DNA from: JBMDXB01 sp048594975
GTDB lineage: Bacteria > Acidobacteriota > Vicinamibacteria > Vicinamibacterales > 2-12-FULL-66-21
DNA length: 43,480 bases
Reading direction: 5' to 3'
Assembly (NCBI GenBank): GCA_048594975.1
Contig: JBMDXQ010000037.1
Coordinates: 1-43,480, forward strand
The position numbers and the translations under genes are program-made. This document shows positions 8,032 to 15,564 of this stretch, piece after piece. Positions within the stretch are counted from its first letter, which is position 1. The number at the start of each line of letters is the position of its first letter. The notes under the pieces were generated by a model. That model made no database searches, was not told where the DNA came from, and saw only the letters and a program-made list of their open reading frames with translations.

Positions 8032-10086
8032 CTACGGCTCATCCGGCACGCCGCGCGCGAGCTCCTCGAGCCACGCGTCGGCGTGCCCATCGCTCGGCGC
8101 GCGCCAGTCGCTGCGCGGCGAGAGCGATCCGCCCGACCCGACCTTCGGCGCGTTCGGCAGGGCCGACCGCTTGAACTGGCTCATCTCGAAGAACCGCTTC
8201 AGGAACACGCCCAGCCACCGCTTGATGGTCGCCCGGTCATACTCGTGCCGCTCTCCGTCCGGCACGTCGTCCGGCCAGGTGCCCCGCGTGCGGTCGCCCC
8301 AGGCGCGTTCGGCCAGCCAGGCGACGCGGCTCGGCCGGAAGCCAAAGCGGCTGACGTAATAGAGGAAGAAGTCCTGCAGCTCGAACGGCCCGACCACTGA
8401 TTCGCTCGCGGGCGCCGGCCTGCCGCCGTTCTCGATCGGCACGAGCTCCGGCGAGATTGCCGTCTCCACGACCGAACGCAGCACGGCGCTCGTCTCGTCA
8501 TCGAACTGGCGTGTCTCAATCACCCAGCGCACCAGGTAGCGGATGAGCGTCTTCGGCACCGAGGCGTTCACGGCGTAGTGGGACATGTGGTCGCCGACGC
8601 CGTAGGTGGACCAGCCGAGCGCGATCTCGCTGAGATCGCCGGTGCCGATGACCAGGGCGCGGTGATGGTTGGCGAGGCGGAAGAGATGCGACGTGCGCTC
8701 GCCCGCCTGCACGTTTTCGAAGGTGACGTCGTAGACGGGCTGCCCCTCCGCGAACGGGTGCTTCAGGTCCGCCAGCATCTGGCGGCAGGACGGCCGGATG
8801 TCGATCTCGCCGGCCGTCACGCCGAGCGCGCGCATCAGGCGGAGCGCGTTCCCCCGCGTGTGCTCGCTCGTCGCGAAGCCAGGCAGCGAGTACCCGAGGA
8901 TGTTGGTGCGCGGCAGGGCGAGGCCATCCAGGGCGCGCGCGGTGACGATGAGCGCGTGCGTCGAGTCCAGGCCGCCGGACACGCCGATGACGGCACGCTC
9001 GATGCCGGTGCTGGTCAGCCGCGTCGCCAGCCCCTGGACCTGGATGTTGTAGGCCTCATAGCAGCGCTCGTGGCGCACGGCCGGGTCGCGCGGCACGTAG
9101 GGGAACCGCTCGACGTCGCGCGACAGCTCGATCGTCTGCGCCGAAAGCTCGAACGCGACCGGGATCCGGCGCACCGCCTGGACGCGCTCCCGCCCCTCAC
9201 GGGCGGCGTCGTTGAAGCTCGTCATCCGCATCCGTTCCTGGACGAGCCGTTCGACGTCGATGTCGGCGAGGACCACCTGCTCATCCCTGGCGAAGCGGCC
9301 GGTCTCCGCGAGCAGGCGGCTGTTCTCGTAGATCATCCCGTGACCGTCCCAGGCGAGGTCCGTGGTCGACTCGCCCTGGCCGGCCGCGGAGTACAGGTAG
9401 CCCGCAATGCACCGCCCGGACTGCGAGGCGCACAGCATGCGCCGGTAGTCGGCCTTGGCGATCGTGATGTTGCTCGCCGAGAGGTTCGCCAGCACGGTCG
9501 CGCCGGCGAGCGCCGCGTAGGTGCTCGGTGGGATCGGCACCCACACGTCCTCGCAGATCTCCACGTGCAGCGCGCAGCCCGGTATCGAGGTCACGTCGAA
9601 CACCAGGTCGCTCCCGAAGGGCACCTCGACACCGAGGATCCTGGCGTCGCGGGTGGCGGCGTGCGTTCCCGGCGTGAACTGCCGCCGTTCGTAGAATTCG
9701 CGATAGTTCGGCAGGTAGCTCTTCGGCGCGACGCCGAGCACGCGCCCGCGGTGCACGACCACGGCACAGTTGAACAGCTTCTGCTCGATCCGGAGCGGCA
9801 CGCCGACAACCAGGATCGGGTGCAGGCCGCGGCTCGCCTCGACGACGTGCGCGAGCGCCTCGATCGAGGCCTCGAGCAGCACGTCCTGGTGGAACAGGTC
9901 TTCGTTGGAGTAGCCGGACAGCCCCAGCTCGGGGAAGATCGCGATTGCCGCCTTCGCCTCGTGCACGCGCCGCGCCAGCGCGATCGTGCGCTCCGCGTTC
10001 GCGGCGGGACTGCCGATGCGGACCAACGGGATGCAGACGGCGGCCCGGACGAAACCGTGACGGTAGATGGAGTCGAACGGGGTCAG
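8032..10086 (-). CDS. nadE: glutamine-dependent NAD+ synthetase, probable CTG start
   Basis: The enzyme makes NAD+ from deamido-NAD+, ATP and glutamine in the cytoplasm. Residues 1-300 are a nitrilase-like glutaminase with the triad Glu53 (FPELGLSGYS), Lys122 (PKSYLPNYRE) and Cys178 (EICEDVW). Residues 325-684 are the synthetase with the ATP loop SGGLDST at 370-376. Homology begins at FDSIYRHGFVR, which lines up with the N-terminus of the Mycobacterium enzyme (recalled triad Glu52, Lys121, Cys176). The only start that fits is CTG at 10086-10084, 7 bases after AAGGAG and overlapping the upstream pyrophosphatase stop as CTGA. No ATG, GTG or TTG is available until a TTG at codon 21. The open frame continues upstream but reads the other gene's DNA in another frame. 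NadE releases pyrophosphate, which fits its coupling to a pyrophosphatase. Confidence 0.92.
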   Translation of the reverse strand: MTPFDSIYRHGFVRAAVCIPLVRIGSPAANAERTIALARRVHEAKAAIAIFPELGLSGYSNEDLFHQDVLLEASIEALAHVVEASRGLHPILVVGVPLRIEQKLFNCAVVVHRGRVLGVAPKSYLPNYREFYERRQFTPGTHAATRDARILGVEVPFGSDLVFDVTSIPGCALHVEICEDVWVPIPPSTYAALAGATVLANLSASNITIAKADYRRMLCASQSGRCIAGYLYSAAGQGESTTDLAWDGHGMIYENSRLLAETGRFARDEQVVLADIDVERLVQERMRMTSFNDAAREGRERVQAVRRIPVAFELSAQTIELSRDVERFPYVPRDPAVRHERCYEAYNIQVQGLATRLTSTGIERAVIGVSGGLDSTHALIVTARALDGLALPRTNILGYSLPGFATSEHTRGNALRLMRALGVTAGEIDIRPSCRQMLADLKHPFAEGQPVYDVTFENVQAGERTSHLFRLANHHRALVIGTGDLSEIALGWSTYGVGDHMSHYAVNASVPKTLIRYLVRWVIETRQFDDETSAVLRSVVETAISPELVPIENGGRPAPASESVVGPFELQDFFLYYVSRFGFRPSRVAWLAERAWGDRTRGTWPDDVPDGERHEYDRATIKRWLGVFLKRFFEMSQFKRSALPNAPKVGSGGSLSPRSDWRAPSDGHADAWLEELARGVPDEP

Positions 10087-10760
10087 CGCCGTGCTCCTTG
10101 GAAGAAAGCGGCCGTCGTCTTCAGGAACGCCAGCGCCGCCGCCTCGTCGCCCCAGCCCGTGATTCTCGTCGCCTTCCCCTCGTGGTTCTTGTAGGTGTTG
10201 AAGAACCGTTCGAAGTGCTGCCGGCCTCTGGCGTCGAGCGTCTCTAACGCCGCGCCGCTCCGGTCGATCGGGCTGATCACCACCTTGGAGTCCAGGTCTC
10301 CCGTGTCGATCATCTCCATCAGCGCGACGGTGCGGCCCTTGACCAGCGCGCCGCCGTCGAGCGGGGGCCCGAGGACGAGGACGTCGGCCGGGTCGCCGTC
10401 GTAGGAAATCGTGCGTGGCAGGAACCCGTAGTTCACCGGGTACCCGCCCAGCTCCCGCGGAAGCAGCCGATCGACCTCGCGGCGGTTGCGCGCGATGTCG
10501 AACTCCCACTTGGTGGAGTCGCCTTTCGAGATTTCCACGTAGCCGGTGATCGTCCCGTCTGGATCGAGCGGCGCGACGTCGCGCCACGGGTTGTGCTGGT
10601 GGGACTTCGCCGCCTCGAGATAGGTGGAGAGCCGCAGATCCAGGCCGGCAGGGGCGGGAGGCAAGGAGACGGCCGCCGGGACGGACTGCGGCGGCCCGTC
10701 CTCGGTGCAGGCGGACAGCAGGGCGAGCGCCAGTATGCAGGCGGCGCGCAGGCGGCTCAT
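10083..10760 (-). CDS. ppa: inorganic pyrophosphatase (family I) with lipoprotein signal
   Basis: This 225-residue protein hydrolyses pyrophosphate to phosphate. The family I signature is visible as DGDPADV at 121-127, together with the KWEFD and NYGFLPRT blocks. The N-terminus is a classic lipoprotein signal: Arg-rich start, hydrophobic run, and LSAC with the lipidated Cys at 18, followed by a Pro-rich linker. No internal start codon would remove the signal, so the enzyme should be anchored on the outer side of the inner membrane or moved to the outer membrane. That is unusual, since most bacterial enzymes of this family are cytosolic. Its stop codon overlaps the nadE start, so the two genes are translationally coupled. 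Confidence 0.9.
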   Translation of the reverse strand: MSRLRAACILALALLSACTEDGPPQSVPAAVSLPPAPAGLDLRLSTYLEAAKSHQHNPWRDVAPLDPDGTITGYVEISKGDSTKWEFDIARNRREVDRLLPRELGGYPVNYGFLPRTISYDGDPADVLVLGPPLDGGALVKGRTVALMEMIDTGDLDSKVVISPIDRSGAALETLDARGRQHFERFFNTYKNHEGKATRITGWGDEAAALAFLKTTAAFFQGARR

Positions 10761-10934
10761 CCCGCGGATCGTGCAGCATCGGCCGCGTCCGTGTCCAGCG
10801 GGAGCGCGTCGACGCGCCGGCTGGCTCGCGTCGCACGCTCGCCCCGGCGAGCGAGAATTGGGCGCCGAGGCTCCCCCAGGGAAACGTCTGGAGCGATACT
10901 ACGGTCGAACGGAACACGACATGGGGAGGACACC

Positions 10935-11255
10935 ATGGAGGATGCGGTGACGGTCGCGATTGAGTGCCGGGCGCAGCCGGGCAAGGGAGCGGTGCTCCGT
11001 GACGAGCTCGCGGTGCTGGCCCGCACCGTCGTGGCAAACGAACCGGACTGCCTGGGCATCGAGATGCTCCAGGACGAGGACGACGACGCGCGCATCCTGA
11101 TGTACGAGCGGTGGACGAGCCGGCACGCCTACACGGGCCCGCATACCCAGACGCCCTACTTCAAGGCCTTCGTCAGCAGGTCGCCGGCATTCGCAGCCGG
11201 CCCGCCGGCGGTCATATTCTGGCGCAGCCTCGAGAACATCGTCCCGGCACGATGA
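10935..11255 (+). CDS. antibiotic biosynthesis monooxygenase (ABM) domain protein
   Basis: This 106-residue, single-domain protein has the dimeric alpha-beta barrel fold of the ABM/YgiN family. The typical pattern is visible: a first strand AVTVAIECRAQPGKG, a helix, CLGIEMLQDEDD, and ILMYERWTSRHAYTGPHTQTPYFKAF, where a His in the last helix is often functional. Members include quinol monooxygenases and heme or aldehyde-handling enzymes, so the substrate is open. GGAGGA precedes the ATG. An earlier in-frame extension exists but does not look like protein of this family. Its stop overlaps the next start by 4 bases (ATGA). Confidence 0.85.
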   Translation: MEDAVTVAIECRAQPGKGAVLRDELAVLARTVVANEPDCLGIEMLQDEDDDARILMYERWTSRHAYTGPHTQTPYFKAFVSRSPAFAAGPPAVIFWRSLENIVPAR

Positions 11256-11833
11256 AGGCGAAACGGACCACGGACGGCGCAGCCATCTACTTCTCCACCC
11301 ACGCGGCGCTCCGGCGCTGGTTCGCGGAGCACCACGCCACCGCACGGGAGCTGTGGGTCGGCTTCCACAAGAAAGGGAGCGGCACGCCGAGCGTCACCTA
11401 CCCCGAGGCGCTGGACGAGGCACTTTGCGTCGGCTGGATCGACGGCGTGCGCAAGCGCGTGGACGACGAGCGCTACGTCATCCGCTTCACGCCGCGGAAG
11501 CCTGGCAGCTACTGGAGCGCCGTGAACACCAGGCGCGCCCTGGCGCTGAAGAAGCAAGGGCTGATGACCGGTGCCGGCCTGGCCGCCTTCGAGGCGCGCG
11601 ATCCCGGGAGGACGATGAAGTACTCGTTCGAGCGGGCGGCGGCGGCGCTTCCGCCGGAACTGGAGCGTGCCTTCCGGGCGAACCGGAAGGCCTGGTCGTT
11701 CTTCGAGCAGCAGCCGCCTTCGTACCGCAGGACGTTGACGTGGTGGGTGGTCAGCGCCAGGAAGGAGGAGACGCGCGAGGCGCGACTCGATAAGCTCGTG
11801 CGTGCTTCCGCATCAGGCAAGCGCCTCGGGTGA
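11252..11833 (+). CDS. YdeI/OmpD-associated family protein
   Basis: This 193-residue protein shows the YdeI pattern: YFSTHAALRRWFAEHH, LWVGFHKKGSG, YPEALDEALCVGWIDG, FTPRKPGSYWSAVN and a C-terminal helical part ending in the WWVVSARKEETREARLDKL stretch. The biochemical role of the family is poorly defined; members are cytoplasmic and have been linked to stress and cationic peptide resistance. It is translationally coupled to the ABM gene through an ATGA overlap. Confidence 0.88.
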   Translation: MKAKRTTDGAAIYFSTHAALRRWFAEHHATARELWVGFHKKGSGTPSVTYPEALDEALCVGWIDGVRKRVDDERYVIRFTPRKPGSYWSAVNTRRALALKKQGLMTGAGLAAFEARDPGRTMKYSFERAAAALPPELERAFRANRKAWSFFEQQPPSYRRTLTWWVVSARKEETREARLDKLVRASASGKRLG

Positions 11834-11871
11834 GGGCCGCGGTTTATCTTGACATAATAGGAGCTCATGTA

Positions 11872-11901
11872 TTGATTTCGACCATCGTTTTCGCTTATAG
11901 T
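11872..11901 (+). promoter_or_regulatory. promoter of the threonine operon
   Basis: TTGATT at 11872-11877 and TATAGT at 11896-11901 are separated by 18 bases, a good sigma-70-type match. Transcription should start near 11908. A better -35 by itself, TTGACA at 11849-11854, has no good -10 partner. Confidence 0.6.
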
Positions 11902-11907
11902 CGGCGC

Positions 11908-11991
11908 GTGACCGCGGGCTCGACCATCGCCATTCGAATCCACACGTGCCGGATTCCCTGCCGCGGTGGGGAGTGCGACCCGGTCCCGTAG
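11908..11991 (+). CDS. thrL: Thr/Ile-rich leader peptide of the threonine operon
   Basis: This is a 27-codon ORF starting at GTG 11908, exactly where transcription should begin, so it would be a leaderless start. Codons 2-16 contain three Thr (positions 2, 6, 13) and four Ile (7, 9, 11, 16); the Thr-Ile run includes TIAIRIHT. The rest is Cys- and Arg-rich and ends at TAG 11989. It lies between the promoter and a T-tailed hairpin, ahead of genes for threonine and isoleucine synthesis. Like thrL of enteric bacteria, it would let ribosome stalling at Thr or Ile codons sense charged tRNA. The ORF is short, so this is inference from context and codon content. Confidence 0.6.
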   Translation: MTAGSTIAIRIHTCRIPCRGGECDPVP

Positions 11992-12026
11992 CCAGAGACC
12001 GCTGGGAAGTTCGCAGAACCCGCCGC
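11963..12026 (+). promoter_or_regulatory. antiterminator pairing of the thr attenuator
   Basis: GCGGTGGG at 11963-11970 can pair with CCCGCCGC at 12019-12026 (7 Watson-Crick pairs and one G-T), and the latter is the 5' arm of the terminator. Inside it TGCGA (11974) can pair with TCGCA (12015), and GGTC with GACC further in, giving a long interrupted stem. The 5' strand lies within the last third of the leader ORF, just after the Thr/Ile codons. A ribosome stalled at those codons would leave it free, while one reaching the TAG would cover it and allow termination. Confidence 0.55.
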
Positions 12027-12051
12027 TCGGGCCGAGCCGGCGGGTTTTTTT
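12017..12051 (+). terminator. intrinsic terminator (attenuator) before thrB
   Basis: CCCGCCG at 12019-12025 pairs with CGGCGGG at 12038-12044, with an inner CTC/GAG pairing, followed directly by seven T. It lies 45 bases before thrB and after the thr operon promoter, so it would stop operon transcription unless an alternative structure forms. Confidence 0.85.
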
Positions 12052-12095
12052 GTGCCCGCGATCCGCGCGCCGAACGCCGGACGCCGAAAGGAAAC

Positions 12096-12995
12096 ATGCT
12101 CGACCAGCCGTCCGAGATCGTGGTTCCGGCCTCAATCAGTAATCTGGGCCCGGGATTCGACGCGCTCGCCGTCGCCATCGAGCTTTACCTGAACGTCCGC
12201 GTAGCCGAACGCGACGAGGGTTCGCCCGACTCGCTGGAGACGGAATTCATCGGGCCGCCCCCGCCGGGACCGAACCGGATTGAGACGGCGTTCGCGGCCG
12301 CACGAGAGCGTGCTGGCGTCTCAACGCCGGGCCTGAGAATCCAGGTTCGCAGCGACATTCCCCCGCGTGCGGGGCTCGGCAGCAGCGCGGCGGCCGCGGT
12401 TGCGGGCATTCAGCTCTACAAGACTGCCGCCGGCGCTGCGGCCGACGACCTCGATGCGCTGGCGCTTGCGACCGCGCTCGAAGGGCACCCGGACAACGCC
12501 GCAGCCGCCCTCCTGGGCGGCATGACGGTCAGCTGCCAGCAGGACGACGGGCGCGTCGTCGCGCGCAGTTCGCGGTGGCCGCCTGAGCTTCGGTTCGTTG
12601 TCGCCACGCCGCAGGAGCGGCTGGACACGTCGGTCGGCCGCGCCGTGCTGCCCCGGGACGTCCCGCTGCGCGACGCGGTGTTCAACCTGCAGCGGGCGCT
12701 CCTGCTGCAGCGCGCGATCGAGCACGGCGCCTACGCCGACCTGCGGCAGGCGCTCGCGGATCGCTGGCACCAGCCGGCCCGCGCCGCCCTCGTGCCGGGA
12801 CTGGCCGACGCCCTCGGAATCGACGATCCGGCCGTCCTCGGCGTGTGCCTCTGCGGCTCCGGGCCTTCAATCGCCGCGCTGGTCACCGACGGCGCGGCGC
12901 GCGCGACCGAGTTGTTTGCGGAGCTCTACCGACGGATCGGCGTGCCGTGCACGATCCGGACGCTGTGCGCGCATCAGAGCTATCAATACGTATGA
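12096..12995 (+). CDS. thrB: homoserine kinase
   Basis: This 299-residue GHMP-family kinase phosphorylates homoserine with ATP, the step before threonine synthase. The N-terminal block PASISNLGPGFDALA and the ATP-binding motif 3 (PPRAGLGSSAAAA, about 89-101) are clear. CLCGSGPSIAAL near the C-terminus is the third GHMP motif. The ATG was chosen because AAAGGAAA precedes it and the kinase fold starts right after; the longer open frame upstream runs back through the attenuator. It is first in the operon, and its stop overlaps the next ATG as ATGA. Confidence 0.95.
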   Translation: MLDQPSEIVVPASISNLGPGFDALAVAIELYLNVRVAERDEGSPDSLETEFIGPPPPGPNRIETAFAAARERAGVSTPGLRIQVRSDIPPRAGLGSSAAAAVAGIQLYKTAAGAAADDLDALALATALEGHPDNAAAALLGGMTVSCQQDDGRVVARSSRWPPELRFVVATPQERLDTSVGRAVLPRDVPLRDAVFNLQRALLLQRAIEHGAYADLRQALADRWHQPARAALVPGLADALGIDDPAVLGVCLCGSGPSIAALVTDGAARATELFAELYRRIGVPCTIRTLCAHQSYQYV

Positions 12996-14227
12996 CGTTC
13001 ACGCTACGCTGTCACCTCTGCGGGACTGGATTCGAACCGACCGCCGCCTGGGTGTGCGACAGGTGCCTCGGCCCGCTCGAGGTCACGTACGACTACGCGG
13101 CGATCGCTCCGCTCGTCTCGCGCGAGGCGATCGAAGCGCGCCCGAAAAGCCTCTGGCGTTATCGCGAGCTGCTTCCGATCGAGGGTGAGCCGCGCACGGG
13201 GCTGCACTCCGGCTTCACGCCGCTCGTCCGGGCCGACCGGCTGGCGAAGCGTCTCCGCGTTCGCGAGCTGTACGTCAAGGACGATTCGGTCAACCATCCG
13301 AGCTGCTCGTACAAGGACCGGGTGGTCGCGATTGCGGCCACGCGCGCGGTGGAGCTCGGCTTCTCCGTGTTCGCCTGCGCCTCCACCGGCAACCTGGCAG
13401 GCAGCGTCGCGGCGCACGCCGCGCGGCTGGGTCTCACCTGCGCGGTGTTCATCCCCGACGACCTCGAGGCCGGCAAGGTCGCGGGCGCGAGCGTCTACCG
13501 GCCGCGCATCATCGCGGTGCGCGGCACCTACGACGACGTCAACCGGCTGTGCACGCAGGTGGCCGACAAGTACCCGTGGGGGTTCGCGAACATCAACCTG
13601 CGCGCCTACTACGCGGAGGGCGCGAAGACCTACGGGTTCGAGATCGCCGAGCAACTCGGCTGGCGCTTCCCCCGCCACGTGGTCTCGCCCGTCGCCGGCG
13701 GCACGCTGCTGCCCCGGATCCTGAAGGGCTTCGAGGAGCTGCGAAGGGTCGGCCTGGTGAGCGGCGAGCTGCCGGCCATCCACGCGGCGCAGGCGGCCGG
13801 CTGTGCGCCCGTGGTGCGCGCGCTGGAAGAGGGGCTCGAGTTCCCCGAGCCGGTCAAGCCGAACACCATCGCCAAGTCCATCGCCATCGGCAACCCCGCC
13901 GACGGCTTCCAGGTATTGCGCGCCGTCCGTTCCACCGGCGGGTCCGGCGCGACGGTCACCGACGACGAGATCGTGGAAGGCATCCAGCTGCTCGCGGAGA
14001 CCGAAGGAATCTTCACGGAACCGGCCGGCGGCGTGACCGTTTCGGCCACGAAACAGCTCATCGACCGCGGCGCCATCCCGCGCGACGAGCCGATCGTGAT
14101 CTGCATCACCGGCAACGGCTACAAGACCATCGAGGTCTTGCAGGGGCGCGGCGGGGAGCCGGTGCACATCGGGCGCTCGCTCGCCGACTTCGAGCGGAGC
14201 GAGGCGGCCGCGGCAGCCGTCCCATGA
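12992..14227 (+). CDS. thrC: threonine synthase, first copy
   Basis: This 411-residue PLP enzyme of fold type II converts O-phosphohomoserine to threonine and phosphate. An N-terminal rubredoxin-like zinc finger is seen (Cys7, Cys10, Cys22, Cys25), as in many threonine synthases. The PLP lysine is Lys108 in CSYKDR, followed by the CASTGNLAGS loop that holds the PLP phosphate. Later blocks (SPVAGGTLL, FTEPAGGVTV) fit the family. It overlaps thrB and the second synthase by ATGA at both ends. See the finding on the tandem copies. Confidence 0.93.
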   Translation: MTFTLRCHLCGTGFEPTAAWVCDRCLGPLEVTYDYAAIAPLVSREAIEARPKSLWRYRELLPIEGEPRTGLHSGFTPLVRADRLAKRLRVRELYVKDDSVNHPSCSYKDRVVAIAATRAVELGFSVFACASTGNLAGSVAAHAARLGLTCAVFIPDDLEAGKVAGASVYRPRIIAVRGTYDDVNRLCTQVADKYPWGFANINLRAYYAEGAKTYGFEIAEQLGWRFPRHVVSPVAGGTLLPRILKGFEELRRVGLVSGELPAIHAAQAAGCAPVVRALEEGLEFPEPVKPNTIAKSIAIGNPADGFQVLRAVRSTGGSGATVTDDEIVEGIQLLAETEGIFTEPAGGVTVSATKQLIDRGAIPRDEPIVICITGNGYKTIEVLQGRGGEPVHIGRSLADFERSEAAAAAVP

Positions 14228-15564
14228 GCGCCTACCGCGCGACGTTCCGCTGTGCCGCCGGGTGCCCCGGCGATCATTCCATCTGGCAGCCGATCTACCA
14301 CTGCCCTGCCTGCGGCGACCTGCTGCAGGTCGTCCACGATCTCGACGCCCTCCGGCAGCGCAGCCCGGTCGCGTGGATGCGGTGCTTCGACGATCGCTAC
14401 AAGCGTACCACCTGGCCGTACGGATCCGGCGTGTGGGGCAAGAAGGAGTGGATCTGCCCCGAGATCCGCGACGAGCACGTGGTCTCGATGGACGAAGGCG
14501 GCACCAACCTGTTCTGGGCCGAGCGCTACGGCCGCCAGATCGGCGTCGAGGACCTGTGGGTGAAGATGTGCGGCAACTCGCACACTGGGTCGTTCAAGGA
14601 CCTCGGGATGACGGTGCTGGTGTCCGTCGTCAAGCAGATGATGGCCGACGGCGCGGACGTCGGCGCCGTCGCCTGCGCGTCGACCGGCGACACCTCCGCC
14701 GCGCTTGCCGCCTACGCCGCGGCCGCCGGCATCCCGGCGATCGTCATCCTGCCGCGCGCGCGCGTGTCGGCGGCGCAACTCGTCCAACCGATCGCCAACG
14801 GCGCGCTCGTCCTCTCACTCGATACCGACTTCGACGGCTGCATGGCCATCGTCAAGCGGCTGGCCGAGGAGGAAGGTGTCTACCTCGCGAACTCGATGAA
14901 CAGCCTGCGCCTCGAGGGCCAGAAGACGCTGTCGATCGAGATCGTGCAACAGTTCGACTGGGAAGTGCCGGACGTGGTCGTCGTGCCGGGCGGAAACCTG
15001 GGGAACGTCAGCGCGATCGCGGCCGGGTTCGAGCAGATGCTGGCCCTCGGCCTGATCGCAAAGCGGCCGCGCCTGGTGGTCGCGCAGGCGGCGGCCGCGA
15101 ACCCGCTGTACCTGGCGTACCGCAACGGCTGGCAGTTCGAGCCGGTCCGGGCGCAGGCGACGATCGCATCGGCGATCCAGATCGGCAACCCGGTATCGAT
15201 CCGCAAGGCGATTGCCGCCCTCCAGCGGTTCAACGGCATCGTCGAGCAGGCGACGGAGGACGAGCTCGCCGACGCCGCCGCGCGCGCCGATCGTACCGGG
15301 ATGCTGAACTGCCCGCACACCGCCGTGGCACTGGCCGCGCTGGAGAAACTCGTGCTGCGCGGCGAAGTCCGCCGCCGCGATCGCGTCATCGTGATCTCGA
15401 CGGCGAACGGGCTGAAGTTCTCGGACTTCAAGACGGCGTACCACGCGAAGCGACTCGATGGCGTGACGGCGCGCCAGGCGAACCCGCCGATCGAACTGCC
15501 GAACGACTACGAGGCCGTCCGCCGGGCGATCGGCCGCGACACGGCGGAGGCGGCGAGAAGATGA
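14224..15564 (+). CDS. thrC: threonine synthase, second copy
   Basis: This 446-residue fold type II PLP enzyme has an N-terminal four-Cys finger (Cys10, Cys14, Cys27, Cys30). The PLP lysine is Lys125 in HTGSFKDLGM, and CASTGDTSAALAAY is the phosphate-binding loop. It differs clearly from the first copy in length, spacing and the PLP-lysine context (SFKDLGM against CSYKDR), so the two are old paralogues rather than a recent duplication. GGNLGNVSAIAAG and a C-terminal region rich in the usual synthase blocks support the call. One of the two may act on another phosphorylated amino acid, which sequence alone cannot tell. Confidence 0.92.
   Translation: MSAYRATFRCAAGCPGDHSIWQPIYHCPACGDLLQVVHDLDALRQRSPVAWMRCFDDRYKRTTWPYGSGVWGKKEWICPEIRDEHVVSMDEGGTNLFWAERYGRQIGVEDLWVKMCGNSHTGSFKDLGMTVLVSVVKQMMADGADVGAVACASTGDTSAALAAYAAAAGIPAIVILPRARVSAAQLVQPIANGALVLSLDTDFDGCMAIVKRLAEEEGVYLANSMNSLRLEGQKTLSIEIVQQFDWEVPDVVVVPGGNLGNVSAIAAGFEQMLALGLIAKRPRLVVAQAAAANPLYLAYRNGWQFEPVRAQATIASAIQIGNPVSIRKAIAALQRFNGIVEQATEDELADAAARADRTGMLNCPHTAVALAALEKLVLRGEVRRRDRVIVISTANGLKFSDFKTAYHAKRLDGVTARQANPPIELPNDYEAVRRAIGRDTAEAARR

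Noticed and set aside
10087..11037. N-terminal extension of the nadE frame to 11037
   Set aside because: The extension runs through the pyrophosphatase gene in another frame, and its Arg/Pro-rich content has no homology to NAD synthetase.
11834..12095. T-box or cobalamin riboswitch ahead of thrB
   Set aside because: I cannot find the conserved T-box or cobalamin core motifs; the Thr/Ile-rich ORF and simple alternative pairing fit attenuation better. A less common RNA class is not excluded.
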